Source: PALSA-129 sp050014595 | Lineage (GTDB): Bacteria; Acidobacteriota; Terriglobia; Bryobacterales; Bryobacteraceae | Direction: 5' to 3' | Length of the DNA stretch: 64,000 nucleotides | NCBI GenBank assembly: GCA_050014595.1 | Contig: JBEKDA010000006.1 | Span: 62,001-126,000, forward strand | In this document: piece by piece, positions 33,779 to 42,054 of the stretch | How positions within the stretch are numbered: the stretch's first letter is position 1 | How the letters are laid out: every line of letters begins with the position of its first letter | Notes under the pieces: generated by a model | The model's database searches: none | Told to the model about the DNA's origin: nothing | The model's input: only the letters and a program-made list of their open reading frames with translations | Position numbers and translations under genes: made by a program

Positions 33779-33807
33779 CCCCCACGGTCGCGGCTCGCAT
33801 AGCCGCG
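33779..33807. repeat. Dispersed intergenic repeat, copy 2, with hairpin
   Basis: The 22 bases 33779-33800 match 24266-24287 at 20 positions. A perfect CGCGGCT-CGCAT-AGCCGCG hairpin (33789-33807) lies between the convergent ends of the peroxiredoxin and transglycosylase genes and could act as a bidirectional terminator. A degenerate third unit (CTCGCATAGTTGCGGCT) follows immediately. Confidence 0.6.
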
Positions 33808-33830
33808 GCTTCCATCTCGCATAGTTGCGG

Positions 33831-34487
33831 CTAATAGGCGGGTGGGGTCGCGGGGTCGGCCTTGTAGGCTTTCTCAATCCGGTAGATGTAATTAATGGTC
33901 TCCCGGTATGGAGGGATGCCGTTGTACTTGTCGACCACGGCGGGACCGGCGTTATAGGCGGCCAGGGCGTGCCGGAGGCCTCCGTGATACTTGTCGAGGA
34001 GATCGCGGAGATAGCGGGCGGCAGCGTCGACGTTCTGGGCGGGATCGTAGGGGTCGGCGCCGAGGTCCTGGGCGGTCGCGGGCATCAACTGCATGAGGCC
34101 GATGGCTCCTTTGGGAGACACGGCTTGCGGCTGCAAGTCGGATTCGGCGCGCATGATACTGCGGAGCAGGACGCGGGGCAGGCCGTACTTATCGGCGGCG
34201 GCATCGGCTAGTTCGAGGGGCGAAGGCAGGCGCGGAATTGGCACGACGACGGGCGGCGCGGCGGGAGGAACTTCGACTACCGGGGTGGGCGCGGGTTCTT
34301 CGGGTTCGAACGCGCGAATCTCGGCGGTGTCCAATTCCGTGAAACCAGGGCCGTCATAGAGGCGGACGCGGGCGCCATCGATCTCATGGCGATCGACATG
34401 CAGCCGCGCGCCGCTGGCGAGTATGGCATACTCACCGGCGAAAGCCGTGGCCGCGGTCCCAAGCAGCAAGAATCCCAATAAGCGCAT
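33831..34487 (-). CDS. Secreted lytic transglycosylase (SLT/GH23)
   Basis: A 218-residue peptidoglycan lyase. A signal peptide (LLGFLLLGTAATAFA) and a small N-terminal beta domain precede a Pro/Val-rich linker (about 62-90), then the SLT domain: catalytic Glu115 in SIMRAESDLQPQAVSPKGA, then GLMQLMPATAQDLG, and later HALAAYNAGPAVVDKY. This matches the MltE/Slt goose-lysozyme fold. Likely periplasmic wall remodelling. It is monocistronic. Confidence 0.94.
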   Translation of the reverse strand: MRLLGFLLLGTAATAFAGEYAILASGARLHVDRHEIDGARVRLYDGPGFTELDTAEIRAFEPEEPAPTPVVEVPPAAPPVVVPIPRLPSPLELADAAADKYGLPRVLLRSIMRAESDLQPQAVSPKGAIGLMQLMPATAQDLGADPYDPAQNVDAAARYLRDLLDKYHGGLRHALAAYNAGPAVVDKYNGIPPYRETINYIYRIEKAYKADPATPPAY

Positions 34488-34538
34488 CGAACCTGTATAC
34501 TATTTTGACGCAGTTCGGGGGCAAAGCGTGCAGGGGTG

Positions 34539-35387
34539 TTAATTTTCGGTGGGCACTTTCTCGGCGTGATCGATCACCAAAACGTCGATGGTGCCTTTCT
34601 TTGCTTCCAGTTTGAGCCCGAGCTGCGACTGCACCGCACCGATTAGGGTGGGACCACCGGCGGGATCGGACGCAGGCCCAACTCCGCCATCGGACGAGGC
34701 AGCCGCGCCCCAGGGCAGACCCCGGTCCGAAGGCTCCTGAACGAAATTCAAGACGATGTCGTAGGTTGCGGTGAGTCCGGTGGCGTCGAAAACCGGCTGG
34801 CGCAAACGGATCGTCAGATACGCGGCCAGCTCTTCCATGGTCTGCTTTGCCGTATGACGGACGCGGCCGCCCTCCTCCAGGTATTCTCCGATGACGTCTC
34901 TATCTTCGGACGGCGGTTCCGTCGTGGTTTCCTTGCACTTCGGCCCGCCTTTCGCGACTTTCAGCTCATAGACGGGCACCTCTTTCTTGTCGAAGTGCAC
35001 GGTCATTTTGAAGCGCTCCGCCAGCAGATTCTGTTGCATGAACCGGAACTGCTCGGCGGTGGACCCGGCCGGGATGCGCGCCGCGATGTCATAGTAGGTG
35101 AGGCCCATCCAGGCCGGAAGCGTGAGCTGGTAGGGTTTGAGATGGTACGCCGAGACCACCAACTGGCGGAGGCTGGTGGCGTTGCACCAAAAGCGGCCCG
35201 GAGCGGAACTACCGGGGCCCCCGAAGCATCCATACCGGATCTCCGGGCCTCCCGGAACCATGCGAGGGAACTCTGCCAGAGGTTTGACGGAGGCCACCTC
35301 AAAGCTGGGATGCCCGCCCACGGTCTGGCCGAGAGCCGCGGAGCAAGCGAGAATCCACAGACAGGTCTGACGAAGACCAGGTCTCAT
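34539..35387 (-). CDS. TIGR03435-family secreted protein
   Basis: A 282-residue protein. A signal peptide (QTCLWILACSAALG) is followed by the hallmark FEVASVKP near the mature N-terminus. Later segments include LRQLVVSAYHLKPYQL, YYDIAARIPAGSTAEQFRFM, NLLAERFKMTVHFDKKEVPV and the C-terminal LGLKLEAKKGTIDVLVIDHA. Together these define TIGR03435, a large paralogous family expanded in Solibacter and other Acidobacteria. Members are often linked to regulators or peptidases, but the function is unknown. It is a useful taxonomic marker here. Confidence 0.9.
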   Translation of the reverse strand: MRPGLRQTCLWILACSAALGQTVGGHPSFEVASVKPLAEFPRMVPGGPEIRYGCFGGPGSSAPGRFWCNATSLRQLVVSAYHLKPYQLTLPAWMGLTYYDIAARIPAGSTAEQFRFMQQNLLAERFKMTVHFDKKEVPVYELKVAKGGPKCKETTTEPPSEDRDVIGEYLEEGGRVRHTAKQTMEELAAYLTIRLRQPVFDATGLTATYDIVLNFVQEPSDRGLPWGAAASSDGGVGPASDPAGGPTLIGAVQSQLGLKLEAKKGTIDVLVIDHAEKVPTEN

Positions 35388-35422
35388 GGCACCGACCTCA
35401 CTTATAACAATAGCGCGCGGCG

Positions 35423-35809
35423 CTACTTCGGCTGATACGCCACGGCGTCGATTTCGATTTTGCAGCCGGGCAGCGGCAGCGCGAGCACCCCGATGCAGGT
35501 GCGGGCCGGCTTGATCTCACCGAAGAATTCGATGTAGACCTCATTCATGGCGGCGAAATCCTTGACGTCGGTGAGGAACACACCGCAGCGGACCACGTCG
35601 GCCATGGAGGCGCCGCAGCCTTCCAGGATGCGGCGGATATTGTTGAGCACTTGCCGGGTTTCCGCTTTGATGTCGCCGACGACGGCCTGGTTGGTGGCGG
35701 GGTCGACGGGAACCTGGCCGGAAACGTAGATGAAATCCCCGGCGCGGACGGCCGGAGAATAGGGGCCGCGGGGCGCGGCGATACCGGGAGGGTAAATGCG
35801 TTCGATCAT
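35423..35809 (-). CDS. ridA: RidA-family reactive enamine/imine deaminase
   Basis: A 128-residue YjgF/YER057c/UK114 protein. It shows GPYSPAVRAGDFIYVSGQVPVD, the QVLNNIRRILEGCGASMADV helix and the C-terminal PARTCIGVLALPLPGCKIEIDAVA with the conserved arginine that binds the carboxylate of the imine. It removes 2-aminoacrylate-type intermediates of PLP enzymes. It begins 3 bases after the trxB stop and is probably cotranscribed with it. Confidence 0.95.
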   Translation of the reverse strand: MIERIYPPGIAAPRGPYSPAVRAGDFIYVSGQVPVDPATNQAVVGDIKAETRQVLNNIRRILEGCGASMADVVRCGVFLTDVKDFAAMNEVYIEFFGEIKPARTCIGVLALPLPGCKIEIDAVAYQPK

Positions 35810-35812
35810 GGG

Positions 35813-36736
35813 TCAGTGTCCTTCCGCTTCGAGGAAACGTTCCGCTTCGATGGCGGCCATGCAGCCGGCGCCGGAGGCGGTGATGGCCTGCCGGTAAGTT
35901 CTGTCCTGCACGTCGCCGGCGTGGAAGACACCGGCGATGTTGGTGCGCGCGCCACCTTTGGAAATGATGTAGCCATCGGCATCGGTTTCGATCTGGCCCT
36001 TGAAAACTTTGGTATTGGGGATATGGCCGATGGCGAGGAAGAAGCCGTCGACATCCTGCTGCCAGGCTTCGCCGGTTTTGACATTGCGGAGGCGCACGGA
36101 GGTGACAAGCTGCTGCGCGGGGTCGAGGATTTCGTCGACGACGGTATTGAGGAGAAACTTGATCTTGGGATTGGCGCGGGCGCGGTCGAGCATGATCTTG
36201 GAGGCGCGGAACTCTTCGCGGCGGTGCACCAGGGTGACCTCGCTGCCGAAGCGGGAGAGGAAGTTGGCTTCCTCCATGGCGGAATCGCCGCCGCCGATGA
36301 CCATGATTTTGCGGTTGCGATAGAAGAAGCCGTCGCAGGTGGCACAGGAACTGACGCCGTGGCCGATCAACTTTTGTTCGGACTCGAGGCCCAGCCAGCG
36401 GGCGGATGCGCCGGAGGCGACGATCAGGGTGCGGGTTTCGATCCACTCGCCCTCCACGTTGATGCGGAAGGGGCGGCGGGAGAGATCGGTATCGATGACC
36501 GAACCGTGGAGGTATTCGGCGCCGAAGTGCTCCGCCTGTTTCTTCATGTTTTCCACCAGGTCGGGGCCATTGATGCCCTCGGGGAAGCCGGGGAAATTCT
36601 CCACCAGGGTGGTGAGGGAAAGCTGGCCGCCGGCTTCGTGACCGCTCACTACCAGCGGTTTCAGATTGGCGCGAGCGGAATAGATAGCCGCGGTGTTGCC
36701 GGCGCAGCCTGAGCCGATAATGACGACGTTGCGCAT
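35813..36736 (-). CDS. trxB: Thioredoxin reductase
   Basis: A 307-residue NADPH-dependent flavoenzyme. The FAD site VVIIGSGCAGNTAAIYSARA is at the N-terminus, with GGQLSLTTLVENFPG, the redox-active SSCATCDGFFYRN (Cys131, Cys134), the NADPH motif VIGGGDSAMEEANFL and the C-terminal GVFHAGDVQDRTYRQAITASGAGCMAA. The usual GxGPAG of the FAD motif is GSGCAG, a minor variant. It supplies reduced thioredoxin, which could serve the Bcp and AhpC-like peroxiredoxins in this window. Confidence 0.96.
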   Translation of the reverse strand: MRNVVIIGSGCAGNTAAIYSARANLKPLVVSGHEAGGQLSLTTLVENFPGFPEGINGPDLVENMKKQAEHFGAEYLHGSVIDTDLSRRPFRINVEGEWIETRTLIVASGASARWLGLESEQKLIGHGVSSCATCDGFFYRNRKIMVIGGGDSAMEEANFLSRFGSEVTLVHRREEFRASKIMLDRARANPKIKFLLNTVVDEILDPAQQLVTSVRLRNVKTGEAWQQDVDGFFLAIGHIPNTKVFKGQIETDADGYIISKGGARTNIAGVFHAGDVQDRTYRQAITASGAGCMAAIEAERFLEAEGH

Positions 36737-36841
36737 GAGAAAAAATCAGGGTAGCACGGGGCGAGGGACGATCCATCTACAGAGAAAGCTGCGTTTCAAC
36801 GCGGAGGCGCCGAGGCACGGAGAAAAGGCATATTCGGCGGT

Positions 36842-37309
36842 TCATCGCTTCTTGTCGTCGCAGGACGGGGCTGGAGGTTCCACCGTCGCTGTGGGCGCCG
36901 TCTGGAGCGAAGACAGCGGGATCGAGATTGCGTCGTGGGGGTCCGCGTGTTGCACGTTCACTAGCGGAATGGCGCACACCCGCGCCGGTGCAATCGCCGT
37001 TCCGGACTTGGCGAATGCGGCGCCAAGCATGAGGCTCGGCGCTCGCAATTTGCGGTTCTTGGCCGCACCAATCAAAGGCTGGGAGGGCTGCCAGTCCTTG
37101 AAACTCGGAGCCTGGTCCGCATCGCTTTGTTTCGTCACCGGCAAAGTCGGTGTCTGCGCAAAAAGCATGCCCCCACTCAAAGGCTGAGAGTACTGCCAGC
37201 TATTGGAACCCGGAGCCTGGCTCGGGTCTCTTTGTTCCGTCACCGGCGCAGTGGGCGTCTGCGCAAACAGCATGCCCCCAAGGAGCACCACAAGCATCAA
37301 GAGCCGCAT
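36842..37309 (-). CDS. Secreted hypothetical protein with an internal 35-residue repeat
   Basis: A 155-residue protein with a signal peptide (RLLMLVVLLGGMLFAQ). Residues 11-45 are repeated at 46-80: GGMLFAQTPTAPVTEQ recurs as GGMLFAQTPTLPVTKQ, so the signal-peptide cleavage region itself is duplicated inside the mature protein. At the DNA level this is a 105-bp tandem duplication (37073-37177 and 37178-37282), in frame. The rest is Ala/Pro/Ser-rich. No domain is recognised and the function is unknown. It may be a recently altered reading frame. Confidence 0.5.
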   Translation of the reverse strand: MRLLMLVVLLGGMLFAQTPTAPVTEQRDPSQAPGSNSWQYSQPLSGGMLFAQTPTLPVTKQSDADQAPSFKDWQPSQPLIGAAKNRKLRAPSLMLGAAFAKSGTAIAPARVCAIPLVNVQHADPHDAISIPLSSLQTAPTATVEPPAPSCDDKKR

Positions 37310-37390
37310 GACTCCTCCTATCGGAGATTATATATCCAGAGTTCAACAACGCTCGTGGGGCTTACGCTGGGGCCCGAGGTGCATGGTGCA

Positions 37391-37849
37391 TCAGAAGAAG
37401 AAATCGCGCAAGCGGCGCAGCGGAGACCGGGCCTCGGCGGCAGGCGGCGGTTCTCCGGCGGCGCCCGGCCGGCCGGAGGCTTCGGCCAGCAGGATCAGCG
37501 TTTCGAACGCCAGCGCCCGTTCCGTACGCGAGATGGCGGAGCTGTAGCGATCCTGCGGAGCGAACTGGCCCAGAGCGGAGTGCAGCAGGCCGGTCCAGGG
37601 ATCGCGGATGCCGTATTTGAAGCACAAGCCGCGGGCGCGGGGGAGCATGGCGGCCAAGCGGGTGCGCGCGGCGTCGTAATCGCGCTGCTGTCCCTCGAGA
37701 TCGGAAGAAGGCTTGCCGGAGGGATCGGCGAGGCGGTAATACTTGCGATAGGCGATCTCCCACTCGTCGACGGCGCGGAAGAACTGCTCGGCCGCCCGGC
37801 GCAGCGCAGCGATGAATTCGGCTTCGGAAACGGGCAACGGGGAATCCAT
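37391..37849 (-). CDS. Conserved-looking helical hypothetical protein
   Basis: A 152-residue soluble protein, predominantly helical, with motifs FFRAVDEWEIAYRKYYRLAD and RARGLCFKYGIRDPWTGLLHSALGQF. The tail is Pro/Ala-rich and ends with aromatic DFFF. The start at 37849 was chosen because upstream codons are Ser-rich shadow of the thiS gene. It lies 10 bases after the thiS stop, and I see no similarity to thiamine enzymes. No family recognised. Confidence 0.6.
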   Translation of the reverse strand: MDSPLPVSEAEFIAALRRAAEQFFRAVDEWEIAYRKYYRLADPSGKPSSDLEGQQRDYDAARTRLAAMLPRARGLCFKYGIRDPWTGLLHSALGQFAPQDRYSSAISRTERALAFETLILLAEASGRPGAAGEPPPAAEARSPLRRLRDFFF

Positions 37850-37859
37850 GGGGATGAGG

Positions 37860-38066
37860 TTAGCCGCCGCCGACGAACTGCACGATTTCGATTTCCGAAC
37901 CGGACTCCAGAACCGTGTCGGGCCAGTGAGGCTGCTTGACGATGCGGCGGTCCAGTTCGACGGCCACACGCGCGGGGTCCAGATCCAACTGGCGGAGAAG
38001 GCCGAGGATGGTCTGACCCTGGGGGGTGGACTGCGGCTCGCCGTTCACCACGATGTGGATGGGCAT
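37860..38066 (-). CDS. thiS: ThiS-like sulfur carrier protein
   Basis: A 68-residue beta-grasp protein: IHIVVNGEPQSTPQGQTILG at the N-terminus, then LDLDPARVAVELDRRIVKQ, ending EIVQFVGGG. The C-terminal di-glycine is what is adenylated and thiocarboxylated in thiamine thiazole synthesis; here one extra glycine follows the usual GG. thiG, thiF and other thi genes are not adjacent. The gene is divergent from nuoA, with a 64-base spacer. Confidence 0.85.
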   Translation of the reverse strand: MPIHIVVNGEPQSTPQGQTILGLLRQLDLDPARVAVELDRRIVKQPHWPDTVLESGSEIEIVQFVGGG

Positions 38067-38071
38067 GTTGG

Positions 38072-38101
38072 TTGACACCCTCGTTTTATACCAATTATAG
38101 T
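38072..38101 (+). promoter_or_regulatory. Candidate sigma-70 promoter of the nuo operon
   Basis: TTGACA at 38072-38077 with TATAGT at 38096-38101 (18-base spacing; TTATAG at 17) is the best consensus promoter in the window. It points at nuoA, 30 bases upstream of the ATG, in the spacer shared with the divergent thiS. Confidence 0.65.
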
Positions 38102-38130
38102 CAGGTTTAGGTTTTTCTTCCCTAACAGGC

Positions 38131-38526
38131 ATGCCTACCTCACTGACGGAGACGTATTTTCCCGTTTTGGTCCAGGCTCTGGTCGCGATGGCGCTGGCGG
38201 CGGGACTGCTGACGGCGTCGTACCTGCTGGGCAAGCGGGTGCGCAACAAGGTAAAAGATATGCCGTATGAATCGGGCATTGTGCCGACTGGGGATGCGCG
38301 GCAACGATTCAGCGTGAAGTTTTACCTGGTGGCGATGCTCTTCATCCTGTTCGATATTGAGGCGATTTTCCTGTATCCGTGGGCGGTGGTGTTCCGCGAT
38401 CTGGGGATGGCGGGATTCGTGGAAATGCTGATCTTCGTGGTTTTGATTCTTTCGGGGTTCTTCTATATCTGGAAGAAAGGGGCGCTGGACTGGTCGAAGC
38501 CGGAAGGCGCCGGCCGAAAGCCGTAA
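38131..38526 (+). CDS. nuoA: NADH-quinone oxidoreductase subunit A
   Basis: A 131-residue membrane subunit of respiratory complex I. Three hydrophobic helices lie at about 7-30, 65-86 and 95-115. The conserved YESGIVPTGDARQRFSVKFYLVAMLFILFDIEAIFLYPWA block carries the family-defining FDIE acidic motif. It is the first gene of the operon. The next gene, 10 bases on, is nuoC instead of the usual nuoB. Confidence 0.96.
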   Translation: MPTSLTETYFPVLVQALVAMALAAGLLTASYLLGKRVRNKVKDMPYESGIVPTGDARQRFSVKFYLVAMLFILFDIEAIFLYPWAVVFRDLGMAGFVEMLIFVVLILSGFFYIWKKGALDWSKPEGAGRKP

Positions 38527-38536
38527 CAGGCTCGAA

Positions 38537-39010
38537 ATGCTACCCGACAGTTTGCGACAACATGCCACGGCGCTGTCCGTGGAGGCTTTCGACGGCGACG
38601 CCATCACCGGCGGCAACTGCGATCGCGGCGAGCTGACGATCGAGATCGCGGCGCCAAAGATCGGGAGCGTGTGCGGCTTCCTGAAATTCGACCAGGGATT
38701 CGCGCGCCTGAGCACGGTGACGGCGGTGGACCGGTATCCGGCGGAGCCGCGGTTCGAAGTGGTGTATCACCTGCACTCGGTGGAGCACAACCGGCGCGTG
38801 CGGTTGAAGTGCCGGGTGAGCGGGACGGAGCCCGCGATCGATTCGGTGACCTCGGTGTGGCGCAGCGCAAACTGGTACGAGCGGGAAGTCTTCGACCTCT
38901 TCGGCATCCAGTTCCGCAATCACCCCAACCTCAAGCGGATCATGATGCCGGACGATTGGGAAGGCCACCCGCTGCGCAAGGACTATCCGGTGACGGGGTC
39001 GAGGGTCTAG
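38537..39010 (+). CDS. nuoC: NADH-quinone oxidoreductase subunit C
   Basis: The 30-kDa peripheral-arm subunit, 157 residues. Hallmarks are the central FEVVYHLHSVEHNRRVRLKC strand region and the C-terminal VWRSANWYEREVFDLFGIQFRNHPNLKRIMMPDDWEGHPLRKDYP signature, given here as its key parts EREVFDLFGI and GHPLRKDYP. It helps hold the hydrogenase-like module where quinone is reduced. It is separated by only 3 bases from nuoD. Confidence 0.95.
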   Translation: MLPDSLRQHATALSVEAFDGDAITGGNCDRGELTIEIAAPKIGSVCGFLKFDQGFARLSTVTAVDRYPAEPRFEVVYHLHSVEHNRRVRLKCRVSGTEPAIDSVTSVWRSANWYEREVFDLFGIQFRNHPNLKRIMMPDDWEGHPLRKDYPVTGSRV

Positions 39011-39013
39011 ACG

Positions 39014-40243
39014 ATGGGCGATCAGCCGAATCCGCAACAGACGGTGGCGGTGGCGGAAGAGGAAAAACCGCGGACCGGCTCGCGGCGCATGGTCCTGAAC
39101 ATGGGGCCCCAACATCCTTCGACCCACGGCGTGCTGCGGTTGGTGCTGGAGCTGGACGGCGAAATCATCGTGAAGTGCGAGCCCGAGCTGGGCTACCTGC
39201 ACACGGGGATCGAAAAGGAATTCGAGGTTAAGAACTACCAGCAGGCTGTGACGCTGACGGACCGCGTGGATTACCTGGCGCCGCTCTCCAACAATCTGGG
39301 CTACTGCTTGGCGGTGGAGAAGCTGCTGGGTCTGGAGATTCCGCCGAAAGCGCAATGGATGCGCGTGATGCTGACGGAATTGACGCGGCTGAACAGTCAC
39401 CTGGTGTGGCTGGGAACGCATGCGCTGGATATCGGCGCGATGACCGTGTTCCTGTATTGCTTCCGCGAGCGCGAAGACATCCTGCGGATTTTCGAGATGT
39501 TTTCCGGGCAGCGGATGATGACGAGTTATTTCCGCATCGGCGGGCTCGCGCTCGATCCGCCGCGAGGCTGGCACGAGCGGGTGAAGAAATTCATCGACAC
39601 CTTTCCCAGCCGGGTGGACGAGTACGAGAACCTGCTCACCAGCAACCGCATCTGGATGGGGCGCACGCAGGGAGTTGGCCGGATTTCGCTCGAGGACATG
39701 CTGGACTTGGGCGTGACCGGGCCCATGCTGCGCGCGGCCGGGTTGAAGATCGACGCGCGCAAGGACGAGCCGTACTCGAGTTACGAGAAATTCGATTTCG
39801 AAGTGCCGGTGCGCACGGAAAACGACGTTTTCGCGCGCTACCTGGTGCGGCTCGAGGAGATGCGGCAAAGCGCGAAGATTGTGCGGCAGGCCATGGACGG
39901 CATGCCGGAGGGGCCGTGGAAGGCCGACGACCAACACGTGGTGCTGCCGGATCGGGAAAAGATGAAGACGCAGATGGAGGCGCTCATCTACCACTTCAAA
40001 ATTGTGACGGAAGGGTTCCGCGTGCCGGCCGGCGAAGTCTACCAGGTGATTGAATCGCCGCGCGGCGAGCTGGGATTCTACGCGGTGAGCGATGGGACGG
40101 CGCACCCGTTCCGCGTGCACATGCGGACACCGAGCTTCGGCAATTTGCAGGCGACCTCGGTGATGGTGGAAGGGACGCTGATCGCCGATGTGATCGCGGC
40201 GATCGGCAGCATGGATTTTGTGCTGGGGGATACGGACCGGTAG
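39014..40243 (+). CDS. nuoD: NADH-quinone oxidoreductase subunit D
   Basis: The 49-kDa subunit, 409 residues, which together with NuoB forms the quinone-binding cavity. It shows LNMGPQHPSTHGVLRLVLEL at residues 28-47, YLHTGIEKEFE, NNLGYCLAVEKLLG and the RTQGVGRISLEDML region, and ends with the invariant IGSMDFVLGDTDR. Residues 1-27 form a variable leader. nuoE follows after 11 bases. Confidence 0.97.
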   Translation: MGDQPNPQQTVAVAEEEKPRTGSRRMVLNMGPQHPSTHGVLRLVLELDGEIIVKCEPELGYLHTGIEKEFEVKNYQQAVTLTDRVDYLAPLSNNLGYCLAVEKLLGLEIPPKAQWMRVMLTELTRLNSHLVWLGTHALDIGAMTVFLYCFREREDILRIFEMFSGQRMMTSYFRIGGLALDPPRGWHERVKKFIDTFPSRVDEYENLLTSNRIWMGRTQGVGRISLEDMLDLGVTGPMLRAAGLKIDARKDEPYSSYEKFDFEVPVRTENDVFARYLVRLEEMRQSAKIVRQAMDGMPEGPWKADDQHVVLPDREKMKTQMEALIYHFKIVTEGFRVPAGEVYQVIESPRGELGFYAVSDGTAHPFRVHMRTPSFGNLQATSVMVEGTLIADVIAAIGSMDFVLGDTDR

Positions 40244-40254
40244 GTCGCGGGCAA

Positions 40255-40737
40255 ATGACTTTTTCTCCACAACTCGAAGCGCGGTTCGCGAAGCTTCTGA
40301 CGAGCTACCCGCCGGGGCGGCAGCGGTCGGCGATGATTCCTATGCTGCTGTACGCGCAGGATGAGCTGGGGCATGTTTCCGATGAATTGATCGAGGAAGT
40401 GGCCAGGCGGGTGGGCGTGAGCACGTTGCAGGTGAACGAAGTGCTCTCGTATTACTCGATGCTGCACCGCAAGCCGCTGGGGAAATTCCACGTGCAGGTG
40501 TGCACCAATATCAGTTGCCTGCTGCACGACGGCGATAAGCTCTACGAACACGCGTGCAAGAAATTGGGGATCGGGCACAAGGAAGTGACGGCGGATGGCC
40601 AGATCTCGATCGAAGAAGTGGAGTGCATGGGGGCGTGCTCGTGGGCGCCGGCCGTGCAGGTGAATTACGATTTCCACCATTTTGTAACGCCGGAGAAGCT
40701 GGACGAGCTTCTGGACGGCCTGAGGAAGAAGCCATAG
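40255..40737 (+). CDS. nuoE: NADH-quinone oxidoreductase subunit E
   Basis: The 24-kDa subunit, 160 residues, binding the [2Fe-2S] cluster N1a. Ligands are Cys83 and Cys88 in VQVCTNISCLL, and Cys124 and Cys128 in VECMGACSWAP. The N-terminal helical part contains PGGRQ-like PPGRQRSAMIPMLLYAQDELG. It pairs with NuoF in the NADH-oxidising module. Confidence 0.96.
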   Translation: MTFSPQLEARFAKLLTSYPPGRQRSAMIPMLLYAQDELGHVSDELIEEVARRVGVSTLQVNEVLSYYSMLHRKPLGKFHVQVCTNISCLLHDGDKLYEHACKKLGIGHKEVTADGQISIEEVECMGACSWAPAVQVNYDFHHFVTPEKLDELLDGLRKKP

Positions 40738-40740
40738 CGC

Positions 40741-42054
40741 ATGCTGTACAACCACCCCAGCCCGCTTGAGACGAAAGTGCTGACGCGCCGTTTCGGAATG
40801 GCAAATTCGGCGTCGATCGAGACGTACCTGGCCACCGAAGGGTACCAGGCGTTTCGCAAGGCGGCGGGCATGAAGCCGGAAGAGATCATCGACGAGATGA
40901 AGGCGTCCAACCTGCGGGGGCGCGGCGGCGCGGGGTTTCCGGCGGGGATGAAGTGGAGCTTCGTGCCGCGGACGTCGCCCAAGCCGAAGTACATCGTGGT
41001 GAACGCCGACGAAAGCGAACCGGGGACCTGCAAAGACCGCGTGCTGATCGAGAACGACCCGCACCAGTTGATCGAAGGCGTGCTGATCGCCGGTCTCGCG
41101 GTGGATGCGCACGCCGGCTACATCTACGTGCGCGGCGAGTATCGCTACCTGATCGAAGTCCTGGAAAAGGCCATCGCGGAAGCGTACGAAAAAGGCTGGC
41201 TGGGGAAGAAGATCCAGGGCACGGGTTTCGATTTCGATTTGTACGCGCACACGGGCGCGGGGGCCTACGAGTGCGGCGAGGAATCGGCGCTGCTGGAATC
41301 GCTCGAAGGCAAGCGCGGGATTCCGCGCATCCGGCCGCCGTTTCCGGCGGTGGTGGGCGCGTTTCAATGTCCGACCGTGCTGAACAACGTGGAGACGTAC
41401 TGCGCGGTGCCGGCAATTCTGCGCGATGGGGGCGCGGCGTTCGCGGCGCTGGGAGTGGCGAAGGCGGGCGGGACGAAAATGACCTGCCTGACGGGGCACG
41501 TCAACAAGCCGGGCGTGTACGAACTGAAACTGGGATTCCCGGTGAAGCAGATGATCGAGGAAGTGGGCGGCGGAATCCGGCTCGGCAGGAAGTTGAAGGC
41601 ATTCATACCGGGCGGTTCGTCCTGCCCCGTGCTGACGGCCGAGGAACTGGAAGGCGCCACCATGGATTACGATTCCATGGCACAGCGCAAGACCATGCTG
41701 GGATCGGGCGGCGTGATCGTCATGGACGATCACACCTGCATGGTGAAGGCGGCGCTGCGGATCATGCGGTTTTACGCGCATGAAAGCTGCGGCTGGTGCA
41801 TTCCGTGCCGCGAAGGCACCACCTGGCTGAAGAAAATTCTGGAGCGGTTCCATGGCGGCGGCGGGACGCGCACGGACATCGACCTGATCGGTGACATCGC
41901 CAGGAATATGCTGGGACGGACATTTTGCCCGCTGGGGGATGCGGCGGCCCTGCCGACGATTTCGATTGTGGAGAAGTTCCGGGGAGAATTCGAAGATCAC
42001 CTCAACGGCCAACCGTGCCCGTATGAGCACGAGAGCCAGGCGGTAACGGTTTAA
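40741..42054 (+). CDS. nuoF: NADH-quinone oxidoreductase subunit F
   Basis: The 51-kDa subunit, 437 residues, carrying the NADH and FMN sites and the N3 [4Fe-4S] cluster. The flavin/NADH loops are RGRGGAGFPAGMKW and the TGAGAYECGEESALLES block. Cluster ligands are in HESCGWCIPCREGTTW plus Cys in GRTFCPLGDAAA. It begins 3 bases after nuoE and its stop directly precedes the nuoG ATG. Confidence 0.97.
   Translation: MLYNHPSPLETKVLTRRFGMANSASIETYLATEGYQAFRKAAGMKPEEIIDEMKASNLRGRGGAGFPAGMKWSFVPRTSPKPKYIVVNADESEPGTCKDRVLIENDPHQLIEGVLIAGLAVDAHAGYIYVRGEYRYLIEVLEKAIAEAYEKGWLGKKIQGTGFDFDLYAHTGAGAYECGEESALLESLEGKRGIPRIRPPFPAVVGAFQCPTVLNNVETYCAVPAILRDGGAAFAALGVAKAGGTKMTCLTGHVNKPGVYELKLGFPVKQMIEEVGGGIRLGRKLKAFIPGGSSCPVLTAEELEGATMDYDSMAQRKTMLGSGGVIVMDDHTCMVKAALRIMRFYAHESCGWCIPCREGTTWLKKILERFHGGGGTRTDIDLIGDIARNMLGRTFCPLGDAAALPTISIVEKFRGEFEDHLNGQPCPYEHESQAVTV

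Noticed and set aside
38527..38536. A hidden nuoB between nuoA and nuoC
   Set aside because: Only 10 bases separate the two genes, and no NuoB cysteine motif is seen in nuoC or nuoD.
38540..42030. Long minus-strand open frames opposite nuoC-nuoF (576 and 650 residues)
   Set aside because: They are antisense to strongly conserved complex I genes and are His/Arg/Pro-rich with no recognisable motif.
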